Shown piece after piece: positions 1-7,638 of a DNA stretch of 14,458 nt; the stretch's first letter is position 1, and each line of letters begins with the position of its first letter. The notes beneath the pieces were generated by a model, which was given only the letters and a program-made list of their open reading frames with translations, ran no database searches and was not told the origin of the DNA. Position numbers and translations under genes: made by a program. The DNA comes from DASSZN01 sp035702805 (GTDB lineage Bacteria > Chloroflexota > Chloroflexia > Thermomicrobiales > Thermomicrobiaceae), in the NCBI GenBank assembly GCA_035702805.1, contig DASSZN010000195.1, forward strand, positions 1 through 14,458, written 5' to 3'.

Positions 1-1
1 G

Positions 2-847
2 TCACGGGTTGACTCCGCGGTGGGAGCGGCGGTGGCGACGGCCTCGGCGCTCGGTCTGCGGGTCGATGACGCCGTCGTGCTCCAGGACTCGAACCGGCTC
101 GCGCTCCACCTGCGACCCTGTGACGTCCTCGCGCGGGTTGCCCCCTTGGAGCGCCAGGCGGGCGCGGCGTTTGAAGTCGAGATCGCGCGCCGGCTCGCCG
201 CAACCGACAGCCCCGTCGCGGCACTCGAACCGCGGGTGGAGCCGCGCGTCTACGTGCGTGACGGCCACGTCATCACCCTGTGGACCTACTACGACACGGT
301 GTCCCACGGTGACGTCGCACCGGCCGCGTATGCCCGGGCGCTCGAGCGGCTGCACGCCGGTATGCGGCACCTTGAGGTCACGGCGCCCCACTTCACGGAC
401 CGCGTCGCGGAGGCGCGGCGGCTGGTCGATGACCGAAACCAGTCCCCAGAGCTCCGGGAGGCGGACCGCGCGCTGCTGAGCACGACGTTGCGCACCGTGA
501 CATCGGCGATCGGACGACGTGGTGCCCCCGAGCAACTGCTCCACGGCGAGCCGCACCCGGGTAACGTCCTCAGGACGAGGTCCGGGCTCCTGTTCGTGGA
601 CCTGGAGACGTGTTGCCGTGGGCCGGTCGAGTTTGACGTCGCCGATGTCCCGGAGGCGGTGAGCACCTACTACCCTGACGTCGATCAAGGGCTGCTGTCC
701 GCGTGCCGGATCCTCGTGCTGGCGATGGTCGCAGCCTGGCGTTGGGATCGTGATGATCGACTCCCGAACGGGCGGCGGATGGGGACCGAGCTGCTCACCC
801 GGCTACGGGCAGCACTGGAACGCCATGGCCTGGATGCTCTTCCCTGA
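2..847 (+). CDS. APH-family phosphotransferase, 5' end probably outside the window
   Basis: This is a kinase of the aminoglycoside phosphotransferase (APH)/choline kinase fold. Such enzymes transfer phosphate from ATP to a small hydroxylated molecule in the cytoplasm; the substrate cannot be read from sequence. Numbering from the GTG at 20, the Brenner-type catalytic motif is HGEPHPGN at residues 175-182, with Glu177 where most relatives have the catalytic Asp. The metal-binding DLE follows at 194-196 in FVDLETC. Part of the N-lobe is visible: VLARV has Arg where the usual ATP-anchoring Lys would be, and AFEVEIARRL looks like helix C. The frame is open to the left edge and no Shine-Dalgarno sequence precedes the GTG at 20, so the true start is probably just upstream. 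It could be an antibiotic-modifying enzyme, but a housekeeping small-molecule kinase is at least as likely. Confidence 0.75.
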   Translation, partial: SRVDSAVGAAVATASALGLRVDDAVVLQDSNRLALHLRPCDVLARVAPLERQAGAAFEVEIARRLAATDSPVAALEPRVEPRVYVRDGHVITLWTYYDTVSHGDVAPAAYARALERLHAGMRHLEVTAPHFTDRVAEARRLVDDRNQSPELREADRALLSTTLRTVTSAIGRRGAPEQLLHGEPHPGNVLRTRSGLLFVDLETCCRGPVEFDVADVPEAVSTYYPDVDQGLLSACRILVLAMVAAWRWDRDDRLPNGRRMGTELLTRLRAALERHGLDALP

Positions 848-865
848 TGGCTGGACGGAGCCACG

Positions 866-908
866 CCCCGCGGGCTACCACCGGTGTCCGGGGAGCACCG
901 CCGCGGGG
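866..908 (+). terminator. Bulged hairpin between the phosphotransferase and M20 genes, possible terminator
   Basis: CCCCGCGG (866-873) pairs with CCGCGGGG (901-908), and an inner CGGTG (882-886) pairs with CACCG (896-900). The left side has an 8-nt bulge and the loop is 9 nt. It lies 19 nt after the phosphotransferase stop and about 60 nt before the M20 start. There is no T-run after it, so termination is only inferred from position. Confidence 0.3.
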
Positions 909-968
909 GTGGACTACGCTGACGGGGCGTCGGTAGGGGCGTGCGAGACGACGTGGGAGGACGGCACG

Positions 969-2459
969 ATGCAGCCGGCGGAGCTCGAGGGAACGCTCGA
1001 TCGGGCGGTGGCGGCGCGGGCCGGCCAGGCGGTCGACCTGCTGGGGCGACTGGTCGGCGCGCTGAGCCTGCCGCTTGCCGAGGGGCGGCGCGACCGGCCG
1101 GAGACGGCGGTCGGCATCATGGCGACCGCGCTCGAGGGGCTGGGCACGACCGTGTCGGTTGTCCCCACCGGCCCGGAGAGCGAGACGCTGATCGCACGGC
1201 TCGGCTCCGGTCCGGTCACCGGGCCGGTCCTGGTGCTCGACGCGCACCTCGACACCGTCCCGCCGGGCGACGCCGCCGAGTGGGACGGGCTCGACCCGCT
1301 GCGGGCCCACTTCGGCGCGGCGACCTACCTGGGGGACGATCGGGTGCGGATCGCCGTTGACGGTCGGACCGTCGAGCGGACCATCCGGCGCCGGATGGGG
1401 CGCGTCTGGGAGGCGCGCGGCGGCGGCACGCGGCGGGTCGCCGTGGGGCGCGGCGCCTTCGATAACAAGGGCCCGGCGGTCGCCCAGTGGCTGACGCTGG
1501 CGGCGCTGGCAGACCTGTACCGGGAGGGTCAGCTGGCCGGCGGGCAGTTGCTGGTGATCTTCAGCACCGACGAGGAGCGCGGCGAGGCCGGCATCCGCGC
1601 GGCGGTGGAGTGGCTACGTGACGCGGGCTACCTGGAGCGGCCGCGTGCCGCGGACGGGTACCTGGCCGGCATCGACGCGATCGTGCTGGAAGGTTCCTAC
1701 ACCTACCTGCCGGTCGTCGGCCATCGGGGCCGCGCGTTGCTCGGCCTGCGCACGCGCGGCCGCTCGGCGCACGCGGCGACGCCGGAGCTGGGGGACAACG
1801 CGGTGGTCGCGATGGCCCGCCTGCTGGCGCGGATGGATGCGGGCTGGCCGGCGTTCGCGGCCGAGCTGGCCGGCCTCTTCGACGACGGGCTCCTCGAGCC
1901 GGCCACGGCGGCGCTGGGGACGACCATCGCCGGCGGTGGGGTCGAGCGCGTGGACGCCACCCCCGAGGGGATGGTCGTCGCGCGCGGCGGGACGAACGTG
2001 GTGCCGGACTGGTGCGAGGCGACGGTCGACCTGCGCCATCCCCGCGGCGCCGGATACCCGGACGACCTGCCGATGCTGCCGGAGCAGATCCGGGCGGCGG
2101 TGGCGAACTGGGTGGGGACGCTCGAGCCGGCGGCCCGGGTCGAGTTGCTGGGCGCGTCGCCCGCGGCGGCGGTGGGCAGGAGCGCCGCCGAGGCGATGAC
2201 CGACCCGCTGGTCGCGGCGGTGCTGCGAGCGCGCTGCGCGGTGCTCGGGCTGCCGGGCTACGTCGAGACGGCGCCGGGCGGCACCAACGGCACCTCCCTT
2301 ATCCACCGGGCGGCGATCCGGACGCTGGTCGAGTGCGGCCCGGGCGGCGGGCTGTCGCACCAGCCGTACGAGTTCGTCGACCTGGACGACCTGGCGGACG
2401 GGGCGCGGCTGCTCGGCCGGGTGGCACTGCCGGTGCTGGCCGGGTCGGCGGCGGGCTGA
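969..2459 (+). CDS. M20-family metallopeptidase/deacylase (ArgE/DapE/carnosinase-like)
   Basis: A 496-residue zinc-dependent amidohydrolase of the M20 family, which removes acyl groups or splits dipeptides using a two-metal centre; the substrate is unknown. Visible residues are HLDTV with His93 and Asp95, the bridging Asp165 in GAFDNKGP, the general-base and metal pair Glu202-Glu203 in FSTDEERG, the dimerisation-domain segment GRSAHAATPELGDNAV, and the last metal ligand His464 in GLSHQPYEF. The NKGP form resembles carnosinase-type members more than ArgE. The spacing from His93 to Asp165 is about 70 residues, roughly 40 more than I recall for the family. The frame is open back to 750, but the ATG at 969 has a GGGAGG site (955-960) eight bases ahead, and the sequence before it lacks family features. 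No signal peptide is seen, so it is probably cytoplasmic. Confidence 0.88.
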   Translation: MQPAELEGTLDRAVAARAGQAVDLLGRLVGALSLPLAEGRRDRPETAVGIMATALEGLGTTVSVVPTGPESETLIARLGSGPVTGPVLVLDAHLDTVPPGDAAEWDGLDPLRAHFGAATYLGDDRVRIAVDGRTVERTIRRRMGRVWEARGGGTRRVAVGRGAFDNKGPAVAQWLTLAALADLYREGQLAGGQLLVIFSTDEERGEAGIRAAVEWLRDAGYLERPRAADGYLAGIDAIVLEGSYTYLPVVGHRGRALLGLRTRGRSAHAATPELGDNAVVAMARLLARMDAGWPAFAAELAGLFDDGLLEPATAALGTTIAGGGVERVDATPEGMVVARGGTNVVPDWCEATVDLRHPRGAGYPDDLPMLPEQIRAAVANWVGTLEPAARVELLGASPAAAVGRSAAEAMTDPLVAAVLRARCAVLGLPGYVETAPGGTNGTSLIHRAAIRTLVECGPGGGLSHQPYEFVDLDDLADGARLLGRVALPVLAGSAAG

Positions 2460-2473
2460 GGGGCTGGGCGGGC

Positions 2474-2503
2474 TTTACAGTCGGCGGAGCGACACTCTAG
2501 GCT
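2474..2503 (+). promoter_or_regulatory. Candidate sigma-70-type promoter for the amidase gene
   Basis: TTTACA (2474-2479) and TAGGCT (2498-2503) are separated by 18 nt, in one of the few AT-richer spots between the M20 stop and the amidase start. The -35 is close to consensus; the -10 keeps only T1, A2 and T6. It would give a leader of about 85 nt. Confidence 0.35.
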
Positions 2504-2597
2504 AGGGCCATCGGGGCCGGCGGCCGCGCGGTGGCCGGTCCGCCCACGGGGTTGCGCCCGGGGGACGGGCGCACGCGACACGCGAGAGGATCGGAGC

Positions 2598-3725
2598 ATG
2601 TCCGCGACCGTCCGCCGCATCGCCATCGACCCCTTCAAGCCGCTGATCGGGGAGGCCGAGACCGGCCACAACCGCTGGCACGAGGACATCGCGCCGGTGC
2701 TGGAGGTCGAGCCCGGCGAGCGGGTGGTGATCGAGACGCGCGATGCCTTCGACGCCCAGCTCAGCCCGCGCTCGACACATGCCGACGCCGGCAGGCTGCG
2801 GCTGGGCCCGGTGCACCCGCTGACCGGCCCGGTCTACGTCAAGGGCGCCGAGCCGGGTGACCTGCTCGAGGTCAAGCTGCTGCAGATCGACTGCGACCCG
2901 TGGGAGCGCTGGGGCTACACGGCCGAGGTGCCGGGCTTCGGCTTCCTGCGCGACGTCTTCCCCGACCCCTACCTGGTCCACTGGCACCTGGTCGGCGACT
3001 ACGCGGAGTCGCCGCAGTTGCCGGGCATCCGGATCAGGTACAGTCCCTTCCCCGGCATCATTGGGCTCGCGCCCTCGCGCGAGCTGCGGGAGACCGCGAC
3101 CCGGCGCGAGGCGGACGCGGCGGCACGCGGCGGCTTCGCCCTGCCGCCCGACCCGGAGGACGCGGTGCCGCCGCGCGGCCCAATCGCCGAGACCGGGCTG
3201 CGCACCATCCCGCCGCGCGAGACCGGCGGCAACACCGATATCAAGCAGCTGACGCCGGGGGTGAGCGTGCTGCTGCCGGTCTACGTGCCGGGCGCCCTCT
3301 TCTCGACCGGCGACGTCCACTTCGCCCAGGGGGACTGCGAGGCCTGCGGCACGGCGATCGAGATGCGCTCGCACGTCCACGTGGAGTTCAACATCCACCA
3401 CGGCGAGGCGGCGCGGCGCAACGTGCGCAGCCTGCAGTTCTTCCGCGACGGCGACTTCACCGACCCGTCGATGGGGCTGCCACGGCGCTTCTACGCCACC
3501 ACCGGCCTGTCGCTCCGCGACGACGGGGTCAACGAGGCGGAGAATCTGACGCTGTCGGCCCGCCAGGCGCTGCTGTCGATGATCGACTACCTCGGGACGC
3601 GCGGCTACGACCGGCAGCAGGCGTACGCGATCTGCAGCGTGGCGGTCGACCTGCGCGTGAGCGAGGTCGTCGACGTGCCGAACTTCATCGTCTCGGCCCT
3701 GCTGCCGCTGGACATCTTCATGTAG
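2598..3725 (+). CDS. Acetamidase/formamidase family protein
   Basis: A 375-residue member of the FmdA/AmdA family, which hydrolyses short-chain amides such as formamide or acetamide to ammonia and the carboxylate in the cytoplasm. Family landmarks are in order: NRWHEDI near the N-terminus (residues 25-31), GGNTD at 210-214, and FSTGDVHFAQGD at 235-246 with probable metal-ligand His241, followed by CGTAIEM. Length is close to the usual size for the family. The ATG at 2598 is preceded by GAGAGG/GGAG. A Cys at 247 sits where relatives I recall have Gly, making a CEAC pair. It follows the M20 gene by 138 nt, but the candidate promoter and the hairpin after it suggest its own transcript. The exact amide is not known; a nitrogen-scavenging role is inferred. 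Confidence 0.9.
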   Translation: MSATVRRIAIDPFKPLIGEAETGHNRWHEDIAPVLEVEPGERVVIETRDAFDAQLSPRSTHADAGRLRLGPVHPLTGPVYVKGAEPGDLLEVKLLQIDCDPWERWGYTAEVPGFGFLRDVFPDPYLVHWHLVGDYAESPQLPGIRIRYSPFPGIIGLAPSRELRETATRREADAAARGGFALPPDPEDAVPPRGPIAETGLRTIPPRETGGNTDIKQLTPGVSVLLPVYVPGALFSTGDVHFAQGDCEACGTAIEMRSHVHVEFNIHHGEAARRNVRSLQFFRDGDFTDPSMGLPRRFYATTGLSLRDDGVNEAENLTLSARQALLSMIDYLGTRGYDRQQAYAICSVAVDLRVSEVVDVPNFIVSALLPLDIFM

Positions 3726-3731
3726 GCGCCC

Positions 3732-3765
3732 GGACGGCGCGCGACCAGCGAGCCGCGCGCCGTCC
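3732..3765 (+). terminator. Perfect 12-bp hairpin after the amidase gene, likely terminator
   Basis: GGACGGCGCGCG (3732-3743) and CGCGCGCCGTCC (3754-3765) are exact complements with a 10-nt loop, starting 7 nt after the amidase stop. Only a short CCTTTC follows instead of a U-tract, as is common in very GC-rich genomes. It separates the amidase from the flippase/ATPase unit. Confidence 0.65.
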
Positions 3766-3845
3766 CACCTTTCGCCTCCGTGGGCCCCGACCGGCGACGG
3801 GACCCCTCGAACTGGCACGGGCCTGTTGCGGTCGCCGCTCCGACG

Positions 3846-3876
3846 TTGCATCCCTGCCACCGTCACGCGCTATAGA
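3846..3876 (+). promoter_or_regulatory. Candidate promoter for the flippase-P-type ATPase unit
   Basis: TTGCAT (3846-3851) and TATAGA (3871-3876) are spaced by 19 nt, slightly longer than ideal. They lie after the amidase terminator and about 75 nt before the proposed GTG start at 3951. The rest of the 225-nt gap (3726-3950) holds the terminator and no other gene I can support. Confidence 0.4.
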
Positions 3877-3950
3877 GGGAGTAGGAACCGGACCGGCGGC
3901 GCCTGCCAGGAAGTGTGACGGTCGTCGCCGGGCGGGGAGAGGGTCCGACC

Positions 3951-5063
3951 GTGTCCGAGCCGACCCGGGCGGGGGCGATCCGTCGCGCGGCGCGGGCGCT
4001 CCGCCGCCACGCGGCTCTCATCTGGCTGCTGGCGGTCGGCGCGCTCGTCCTCGTGTTCGTCGTCCGGCAACGCCAGGAGATCGTCAGCGTCGCCGCGACC
4101 CTGGGCAGCGCGCAGCCGGGCTGGCTGCTGGGCTCCGGGCTGCTCGAGCTGGCCGTGCTGGGGCTGATGGCCTGGATGTACCGGCTGCTGATGGGGCGGC
4201 TCGGCTACCGGCTGTCGCTGCTCGGGCTCGTCAGCGCCTACCTGCAGGGCTTCCTCGTCGGCGCGGTGATCCCCTTCGGCGGGCCGACGTCGGTCTACGT
4301 CTTCGTGCGCCGGGTCATGGACCACGGCGTGACCACGGACGACGCGCTGCTGGCCTCGGGGCTGGGGAGCCTGCTCGGCTTCGCCTCCTTCCTGCTGGTG
4401 CTGGCCCCGGCGCTCGCCGTGCTGGCGGCCGCGGACCGGCTGTCGCGTGCCCTGGTCGCCGGCGCCGGGCTGTTCGGACTCACCTTCGTCCTCCTCGTCG
4501 CGGCGGTGCTGGTGGTGCTGCGGGGACCGCCGCCGCCCGGGTGGTTCCTGGCGCAGGTCCCGGCGCGCCTGCGCCAGTTCGTCGAGCACGCGCGCGAGCA
4601 CCGGCTGCTGGCGCGGGAGCTCGTCGGGCCGCTTGCCGTCTCGCTCGCCGTCGACGGGGTCGGGATGAGCATGCTCTACCTGTCGCTGCGGGCGGTCGGG
4701 GCGCGGCCGTCGTTGCTGGTGCCGCTGGCGGGCTACCAGGTCGAGATGCTCTTCAACGTGATCGCGCCGCTCTTCCAGGGGTTCGGCCTGGTCGAGGTCT
4801 CGATGACGGTGGTGCTGGCGGGGCTGGGCGTGCCCGGGGTGACGGCCGTGGCCGCGACGCTGGTCTACCGGCTGTGGGATCTCTGGCTGCCCCTCGCGCT
4901 CGGCTTCGGGATCCAGCTGCGACGGGGCGTCCCGGCCGGCAGGCGCGGCCAGGACGTCGGGCTGCCGGCGGCGAGCGCCCGGCGCGAGGACGATGCTCGC
5001 GCCGCGTCGGCGCCGACCTCCACGGTCGAGGCAGAGAGGACGACCGGTGTTCCGCCCACGTGA
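3951..5063 (+). CDS. LPG synthase transmembrane-domain/flippase-like integral membrane protein
   Basis: A 370-residue polytopic membrane protein of the UPF0104/YbhN group (lysylphosphatidylglycerol synthase TM region, flippase-like domain). Relatives move lipids or lipid-linked intermediates across the membrane; the cargo here is unknown. After a basic N-terminus, about seven to eight hydrophobic helices run from residue 21 to about 325. The family's conserved loop appears as IPFGGPTSVYVFVRR, and the late re-entrant segment as LFQGFGLVEVSM. The last ~45 residues are polar and low in complexity, probably a cytoplasmic tail. No soluble lysyltransferase domain is attached, so it is not a full MprF. 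GTG at 3951 is chosen because GGGGAGAGGG (3934-3943) lies seven bases before it; the GTG at 3915 has AGGA only three bases away. Its 3' end overlaps the next gene by 17 nt. Confidence 0.8.
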   Translation: MSEPTRAGAIRRAARALRRHAALIWLLAVGALVLVFVVRQRQEIVSVAATLGSAQPGWLLGSGLLELAVLGLMAWMYRLLMGRLGYRLSLLGLVSAYLQGFLVGAVIPFGGPTSVYVFVRRVMDHGVTTDDALLASGLGSLLGFASFLLVLAPALAVLAAADRLSRALVAGAGLFGLTFVLLVAAVLVVLRGPPPPGWFLAQVPARLRQFVEHAREHRLLARELVGPLAVSLAVDGVGMSMLYLSLRAVGARPSLLVPLAGYQVEMLFNVIAPLFQGFGLVEVSMTVVLAGLGVPGVTAVAATLVYRLWDLWLPLALGFGIQLRRGVPAGRRGQDVGLPAASARREDDARAASAPTSTVEAERTTGVPPT

Positions 5064-7605
5064 CGGTCCGAACCTCCAGGCACGCGACTCTCCGACGATG
5101 GCACCGGCCTCCTCCGGTGAGCGTGGGGCGCTATTCGCGCCGGCCCCGGGGCTTGTGGGGCTGAGCGAGGCCGAGGCGGCGCGTCGGCACGCTCACGGTG
5201 AGGGCAACGTGGTCCCCCGAGAGGCCGGGCGGTCCTACGCGCGCATCGTCCTGCAGAACACCTTCAGCTTCATCAACACGCTCCTGTTCGCCATCGTCGC
5301 TCTGCTGCTCGTCCTCGGGCTCGTCAGCGACGCGCTCATGACCGCCAGCCTCGTGGTTCTCAGCGTCGTCCTCGGCGTGATCCAGGAGACCCGCGCCAAG
5401 CGCCAGCTGGACCGCATCGCCCTGCTGACCCGCCCGAGCGCCTGCGTCGTCCGCGACGGCCGGCAGCGCCAGGTTGACCCGAGCGCGATCGTGCGCGGCG
5501 ACCTGCTGGTGGTTGGGCCCGGTGAGCAAATCCTGGTCGACGGCCGGGTGGTCGCCGCGCGTGAGCTGAGCGTCGACGAGTCGCTCCTGACCGGCGAGTC
5601 GGACGTGATCCCCAAGCGAGTGGGCGACGTGGTCCACTCCGGCAGCTTCTGCATGGCCGGCAGCGGGACCTACCAGGCCGAGCGGGTCGGCGGCGAGAGC
5701 CTGGCGCAACGCATCACGGCCCAGGCTCGCGGGTTCCGCGACGTGAAGACGCCCCTGCAGCGGGAGGTGGGGCTCGTCCTCCGGGTGACGCTCGTGCTGG
5801 TGGCCCTGCTCACGGTGCAGGTGGCGGCCGCCTACTGGCACCTCTACCATGACTTCCCGTTCCAGGAGAGCGTTCGGGAGGCGGCGGTGCTGCTGAGCCT
5901 GGTGCCCCAGGCGCTGTCCCTGATGGTCTCGGTGGACTACGCGATGGCGGCGGTGCGGATGGCGGGCAAAGGTGCGCTCATCCAGCGCATGAACGCGGTC
6001 GAGTCGACCTGCAACGTCGACGTCCTCTGCGTCGACAAGACCGGCACGCTGACCAGCAACCAGCTCGAGGTCGCGGAGATCCGACCGCTGTCCAGGCGGC
6101 TCGACCCGGCCGAGCTGCGACAGGTGCTCGGCGACTTCGGCGCCAGCACGCCGTCGGGGAATCGAACCGTCCGCACGCTCGCGGAGGTGCTCGGCGGCAG
6201 CGAGCGAGCGGTGCGCTCGGAGGTGCCGTTCTCCTCGGATCGTCAGTGGAGCGCGCTGGCGCTCGACGACGGGCCGTTGCCCGGTCTCCAGGTGCTCGGT
6301 GCGCCGGAGGTGCTCGCGCCGGCCCTGGCCGACGCTGCCGCGATCGGGTCCGTGGTCGACGATTGGACCGCGCGCGGGCTGCGGGTGCTCCTCTTCGCCT
6401 ACCGGCCGGGCTTCCCGACGCCGCGGGGTCCCGAGGGGGCCTTCCGGCTGCCCGGCGGTCTGGAGCCGATCGCGCTGGTGGCGTTCAGCGACGTGCTGCG
6501 GCCGGAGGCGCAGGCGACGATCCGACGCTTCGCCGAGGCCGGCGTCGAGCTCAAGATCATCTCCGGGGACAGTCCCGACACCGTCGCCGCCCTTGCCCGG
6601 CAGGCGGGGCTCCTGCCGGAGCTGCGCACGGCAACCGGCGCGATGCTGATGGAGCTCGACCCCGCGTCGCTTGACCGCGTGGCGAAGGAGGCGACGGTCT
6701 TCGGGCGGGTGACGCCGGAGCAGAAGGCGGCGCTGGTCGCCTCGCTGCGCCGCCAGGGGCGCTACGTGGCCATGATCGGCGACGGGGTGAACGACGTGCC
6801 GTCACTCAAGCAGGCGGACCTGGCGGTGGCGATGCGGTCGGGGAGCCCGGTGGCGCGCAGCGTGGCCGACGTGGTGCTGCTGGAGGACTCGTTCGGGGCG
6901 CTGCCGGCGGCGTTCCTGGAGGGGCAGCGCGTTCGCGCCGGGATGGAGGACGTCATCTGCCTCTTCCTCGTGCGGGCGCTGGCGGCGGCGCTGGTGATCT
7001 TCGGCGCGGCGCTGGCCGGCGCCGCCTTTCCGATCACTCCCAAGCAGTACGCCCTGGTCGCGATGCTGACGGTCGGGGGACCCGTGCTCGGCGTGGCGGC
7101 CTGGGCACGCCCCGGTCGGACGCCCCGCCGGCTGGTGCGGTCGAGCAATCGGGTCGTGCTGCCGGCCTCGGTGGCGATCGCCGCGTTCTCCCTTGGCGTC
7201 TACCTGGTCTCGCTGTGGGTCTCGCACGACGTGGTCGCGGCGCAGAGCGCCCTGACGACCATGACGACGCTCTGTGGGCTCCTGCTGATCCCGTTCCTGC
7301 GGCCGCCGACGCCCGCCTGGGTGGCGGTGGACCCGCTGAGCGGCGACTGGAAGCCCACGGTCCTGGCCGGGCTGCTGGTCGGCGTCTACGGCCTGGTGCT
7401 GGGCGTGCCGGCCCTGCGCGCGTTCTACGAGCTGGAGGTTCTGCCGCCGGCCGCCTACGGGGTCATCGCTCTGTCCGCGATCGGCTGGACGGTGGCGATG
7501 CGCTTCACCTGGCGGGTCGACCTGCCGGGGCGGGTTGCCGTGCGGTGGCGGTGGCTGGGCGCGGCGCTCCACCGGACCACGCGCCGGGCGCGCCGTCCTG
7601 CCTGA
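5047..7605 (+). CDS. CtpE-like P-type cation-transporting ATPase (HAD-IC family)
   Basis: A complete 852-residue P-type ATPase of the inner membrane that couples ATP hydrolysis to ion transport. It shows LTGES (TGES at 182-185, actuator), the phosphorylated Asp330 in VDKTGTLT, LGAPE at 417-421 (usually KGAPE), GDSPDT at 507-512, and the hinge GDGVND at 578-583. Helix 4 carries LVPQALSLM instead of the SERCA PEGLP. With the compact nucleotide domain this points to the CtpE-type group, whose mycobacterial member has been linked to calcium; ion choice here is inference. There are no N-terminal metal-binding CxxC domains, so it is not a copper or zinc pump. GTG 5047 is chosen over 4993 and ATG 5098 because GAGAGGA sits just upstream. 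It overlaps the flippase-like gene, implying coupled translation. Confidence 0.88.
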   Translation: MFRPRDGPNLQARDSPTMAPASSGERGALFAPAPGLVGLSEAEAARRHAHGEGNVVPREAGRSYARIVLQNTFSFINTLLFAIVALLLVLGLVSDALMTASLVVLSVVLGVIQETRAKRQLDRIALLTRPSACVVRDGRQRQVDPSAIVRGDLLVVGPGEQILVDGRVVAARELSVDESLLTGESDVIPKRVGDVVHSGSFCMAGSGTYQAERVGGESLAQRITAQARGFRDVKTPLQREVGLVLRVTLVLVALLTVQVAAAYWHLYHDFPFQESVREAAVLLSLVPQALSLMVSVDYAMAAVRMAGKGALIQRMNAVESTCNVDVLCVDKTGTLTSNQLEVAEIRPLSRRLDPAELRQVLGDFGASTPSGNRTVRTLAEVLGGSERAVRSEVPFSSDRQWSALALDDGPLPGLQVLGAPEVLAPALADAAAIGSVVDDWTARGLRVLLFAYRPGFPTPRGPEGAFRLPGGLEPIALVAFSDVLRPEAQATIRRFAEAGVELKIISGDSPDTVAALARQAGLLPELRTATGAMLMELDPASLDRVAKEATVFGRVTPEQKAALVASLRRQGRYVAMIGDGVNDVPSLKQADLAVAMRSGSPVARSVADVVLLEDSFGALPAAFLEGQRVRAGMEDVICLFLVRALAAALVIFGAALAGAAFPITPKQYALVAMLTVGGPVLGVAAWARPGRTPRRLVRSSNRVVLPASVAIAAFSLGVYLVSLWVSHDVVAAQSALTTMTTLCGLLLIPFLRPPTPAWVAVDPLSGDWKPTVLAGLLVGVYGLVLGVPALRAFYELEVLPPAAYGVIALSAIGWTVAMRFTWRVDLPGRVAVRWRWLGAALHRTTRRARRPA

Positions 7606-7611
7606 CCGGGG

Positions 7612-7638
7612 CCGCGCGGACCGGCTCAGTCCGCGCGG
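7612..7638. terminator. Bidirectional hairpin between the convergent ATPase and MFS genes
   Basis: CCGCGCGGAC (7612-7621) and GTCCGCGCGG (7629-7638) are perfect complements with a 7-nt loop. The stop codon of the minus-strand MFS gene (7626-7628) lies in the loop, and the ATPase stop ends 6 nt before the stem. There is no T-run on either side. Confidence 0.5.

Noticed and set aside
750..968. 73-residue N-terminal extension of the M20 enzyme
   Set aside because: It overlaps the phosphotransferase 3' end and a hairpin; the ATG at 969 has a good ribosome site.
2502..3866. Long minus-strand frame opposite the amidase
   Set aside because: The plus strand encodes an unmistakable FmdA/AmdA protein, and the antisense product has no recognisable motifs.
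4993..5046. Upstream start for the P-type ATPase
   Set aside because: The added residues are Arg/Pro-rich and no ribosome site supports them, whereas GTG 5047 has GAGAGGA ahead.
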